Made by a program: the position numbers and the translations under genes. Shown here piece after piece: positions 52,921 through 54,698 of a stretch of DNA of 54,698 nt. The notes under the pieces were generated by a model. That model had not been told where the DNA came from, did no database searches, and was given only the letters and a program-made list of their open reading frames with translations. Each line of letters begins with the position of its first letter. The first letter of the stretch is position 1. Location: NCBI GenBank assembly GCA_011049715.1, contig DRHF01000035.1, positions 1 through 54,698 of the forward strand, written 5' to 3'. Origin of the DNA: Desulfobacterales bacterium (GTDB lineage: Bacteria; Desulfobacterota; Desulfobacteria; Desulfobacterales; UBA2156).

Positions 52921-53883
52921 TCATTGCCTGTGTCTTTGCCAATATTTTGCAGCACCCATTAAATAACCAAAGCAGTAAGACAAATAAATTCGACCCCAAA
53001 TTTTCTCATTTGGTGATGGACCAAATCCAAAAGACCATAATGTATTTTTCGAGAATCGCTTCACCTGATTTAATCTATTTTCAATTTCAGAAAACGGTTT
53101 AGAACTGAGAGGTGAGTTCCTTTTAAAATCTTCAAGAGATTTATTCATGAAAAAATCTGTAATTCCCCCCCAATAGTACCGTCTGTAAAACCAACTCGGT
53201 TTGACTCTTTCGACTGGAACATGATGCCAAATTGAAATGTCTGAGTGGTAGTAAAAATATCCTCCTTTAGCTTCAATACGTCTTTGCAGTTGAATTTCCT
53301 CTCCCGAGAGCAGCAATTTACCTTTTCGGCCAAATCGCTCATCAAAACCATTGCAGCTTTCAAGTTGCTGCTTTGAAAAAAAGCAGTTTGCCCCAATAAT
53401 ATTGTGGCTGGTCGTCAAACGAAATGGTTTGTCTCCCCAATATACTTTTCCCAAGGTAGTTTTTAAATCTTCATTGATCCAGGGGGGACTGTTAACTTCC
53501 CAGTTTAAATAGATAGGGCCAGCTAGCCCAGCAGGTTGAGGAGTTGCTTTTTTAAAGCAATACAGAGCCGATTCAAGCCAAATGTTAGATGCAATCGCAT
53601 CGTCATCAATAAACCCGATGTATTGGGTTTTTGAATATTTCCAGCCTGTATTTCGTGCCTTTGATAAACCTATCTCAGGTTCGATGATTGCATGCAATTG
53701 GTGTTCTCTCTCATATTTTGACAACACATTTTGTGTATCATCTGTTGAATCATTATCGACAACAATTATTTCATATTTTTTGCCATCAAGGCTTTGGTTT
53801 ATAAGGCTATTGACGCATTTCTCAAGTAAATGGGAACGATTTCTGGTACAGATTAGAGCAGAAATGATCGGAACGGTAGACAT
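52921..53883 (-). CDS. GT2-family glycosyltransferase
   Basis: 320 residues. PIISALICTRNRSHLLEKCV opens the nucleotide-binding fold; YEIIVVDNDSTDDT; GLSKARNTGWKYSK; YIGFIDDDAIASNIW (DDD); GRKGKLLLSGEEIQLQRRI with the acidic catalytic-base region. The C-terminal ~90 residues are basic and aromatic (VKPSWFYRRYYWGG), a pattern common in enzymes that touch the membrane. A soluble cytoplasmic enzyme acting on lipid-linked glycan is likely. It is separated by 53 bases from the SPASM gene upstream. Confidence 0.87.
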   Translation of the reverse strand: MSTVPIISALICTRNRSHLLEKCVNSLINQSLDGKKYEIIVVDNDSTDDTQNVLSKYEREHQLHAIIEPEIGLSKARNTGWKYSKTQYIGFIDDDAIASNIWLESALYCFKKATPQPAGLAGPIYLNWEVNSPPWINEDLKTTLGKVYWGDKPFRLTTSHNIIGANCFFSKQQLESCNGFDERFGRKGKLLLSGEEIQLQRRIEAKGGYFYYHSDISIWHHVPVERVKPSWFYRRYYWGGITDFFMNKSLEDFKRNSPLSSKPFSEIENRLNQVKRFSKNTLWSFGFGPSPNEKIWGRIYLSYCFGYLMGAAKYWQRHRQ

Positions 53884-53936
53884 GAATCATTTTTTCGATA
53901 AAAATATTTGACCCTTAATTCAATTCTTTCACTATA

Positions 53937-54698
53937 CTATAATGTTAGTTTAGACTTCTCAGCTATATCCCAGTTCATGATATGCGTCTCTTTGCAATCT
54001 GGCCCTAACCAATCAATAGCCATTCCACAACAAAGGCATTCCGGAACAACATCGATTCGATCTTTGACTGCATTGGTTTTTCGTAAGGCCGCCCAAAAGG
54101 GATTGTTCCAAATTTCTTCGACCGGTTGTTCAATTATGTTACCACTGTGGTATTGGCCGGAGGCGACTTTATTCATAAACAAAATTTCACCGGCAGCACA
54201 TGGAAAAAGATCGCCGTTAAAATTGATAAAAAGTGACTTCCACGGTTCTTTGCAATTTCGCTTCTTTTTACCGTCGCAACCAAACAACGGTTGGTGGCTA
54301 AAAGACGTTCCTAATTTTTTTGCCAAAGCAGCAGCGCTTAGTATCTCGTGATTACTTTTACTTTGATGAAAGAAAAGGGAATCGTTTGGTAAAATATGGA
54401 TTCGTCCATTCTTTTTAACTCTATATTTCTCGGGATAAATCCTAACGTATACCGCTTTTACACTATCAACTCCTATGGAATGAGCGAGTCGAACTAAGTT
54501 ACTAAGTTCGTCTATATTTTGTTTCATCAGAATAATTGAAACAGATATTCCAGACAGTGATTTAATTTTCTTCCTTAAATCTACTAGCTTATGAATATTT
54601 TTGCAAACTTTTTCATAAGCGTCAACACCGGATATTTTTTTGTAAGTTTCTTTTGTTGAAGCATTAATTGAAATTAAAAAATTAACTCTGTTTTTCAA
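53937..54698 (-). CDS. Radical SAM/SPASM protein, C-terminal part
   Basis: 254 codons up to the right edge. The window cuts the gene, so the terminal TTG is probably not its start. The visible part begins in the radical SAM barrel (FLISINASTKETYKKIS, a strand-helix common to the SPASM/MoaA-like group). It continues to a SPASM region with cysteines in FGCDGKKKRNCKEPW, FPCAAGEIL and PECLCCGMAI. The CxxxCxxC motif should lie outside the window. SPASM proteins in glycan clusters are often sugar-modifying or of unknown substrate. A second, unrelated SPASM gene lies at 7470. Confidence 0.82.
   Translation of the reverse strand: MKNRVNFLISINASTKETYKKISGVDAYEKVCKNIHKLVDLRKKIKSLSGISVSIILMKQNIDELSNLVRLAHSIGVDSVKAVYVRIYPEKYRVKKNGRIHILPNDSLFFHQSKSNHEILSAAALAKKLGTSFSHQPLFGCDGKKKRNCKEPWKSLFINFNGDLFPCAAGEILFMNKVASGQYHSGNIIEQPVEEIWNNPFWAALRKTNAVKDRIDVVPECLCCGMAIDWLGPDCKETHIMNWDIAEKSKLTL

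Overview
The window is a single large glycan (exopolysaccharide or O-antigen type) biosynthesis region from a Gram-negative bacterium. It is moderately AT-rich, about 40% G+C by eye. Modular glycosyltransferases with 38-residue 'NPLFD..YYL..NPDV' repeats, a CFI-box C-terminal domain, and a short inverted-repeat intergenic element together suggest a deltaproteobacterial lineage (Desulfobacterota, Desulfobacterales-like). That placement is an inference; there is no rRNA or taxonomic marker here. Apart from one gene (38065-38751), every gene lies on the minus strand, so transcription runs right to left. Gaps are tiny and stop/start overlaps frequent, as in one very long operon or a few nested ones. 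No stretch over 300 bases lacks a gene or gene remnant. I saw no RNA genes, CRISPR arrays or intact transposase.

Right part (about 38.8-54.7 kb): a partial SPASM protein, three cytoplasmic glycosyltransferases (52921, 51954, 50579), and five large polytopic proteins resembling lipid-phosphosugar-dependent GT-C transferases (48877, 47081, 43144, 40620, 38799). With them are polyprenyl-phosphate-sugar-synthase-like GT2 genes. One of these is intact and overlaps a DUF2304/GT-C fusion (45471); another carries two compensating frameshifts (46234-47034). A 137-bp inverted-repeat element lies between two of the GT-C genes.

Middle (about 20.4-38.8 kb): GDP-fucose synthesis (gmd at 36849, fcl at 31714), methyltransferases and a group of modular glycosyltransferases. 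Two adjacent giants (1571 and 1163 residues) carry 14 and 10 tandem 38-residue repeats. A beta-rich module with an 'RLDP'-type core recurs in four of the proteins. Between fcl and a GT4 gene lies a GT2 copy without start or native stop codon, bounded by repeat-like DNA. Its full-length paralogue is the lone plus-strand gene next to gmd.

Left part (1-20.4 kb): glycan decoration and surface functions. A VTC-domain protein, DUF4956 membrane protein and CotH-like kinase form a cassette downstream of a CFI-box SGNH hydrolase. Then come a GT4, an asparagine synthase, a B12-type radical SAM enzyme, a glycerol-3-phosphate-dehydrogenase-like flavoprotein and a SPASM radical SAM protein whose gene contains a G10 homopolymer. 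After these come an SGNH hydrolase, an MBOAT/SGNH O-acyltransferase pair, a sulfotransferase fused to repeated beta domains, a membrane-anchored TolB-like propeller, an SGNH remnant and the start of a flippase-like gene.

My reading is that the cluster makes a fucose-containing glycan and decorates it by methylation, acylation, sulfation, possibly amidation and phosphorylation. The SPASM gene may be switched by slippage at its G10 tract. The best candidates for something undescribed are the repeat-scaffolded glycosyltransferases with their shared beta module, the VTC-DUF4956-CotH cassette inside a glycan operon, and the G10 tract.
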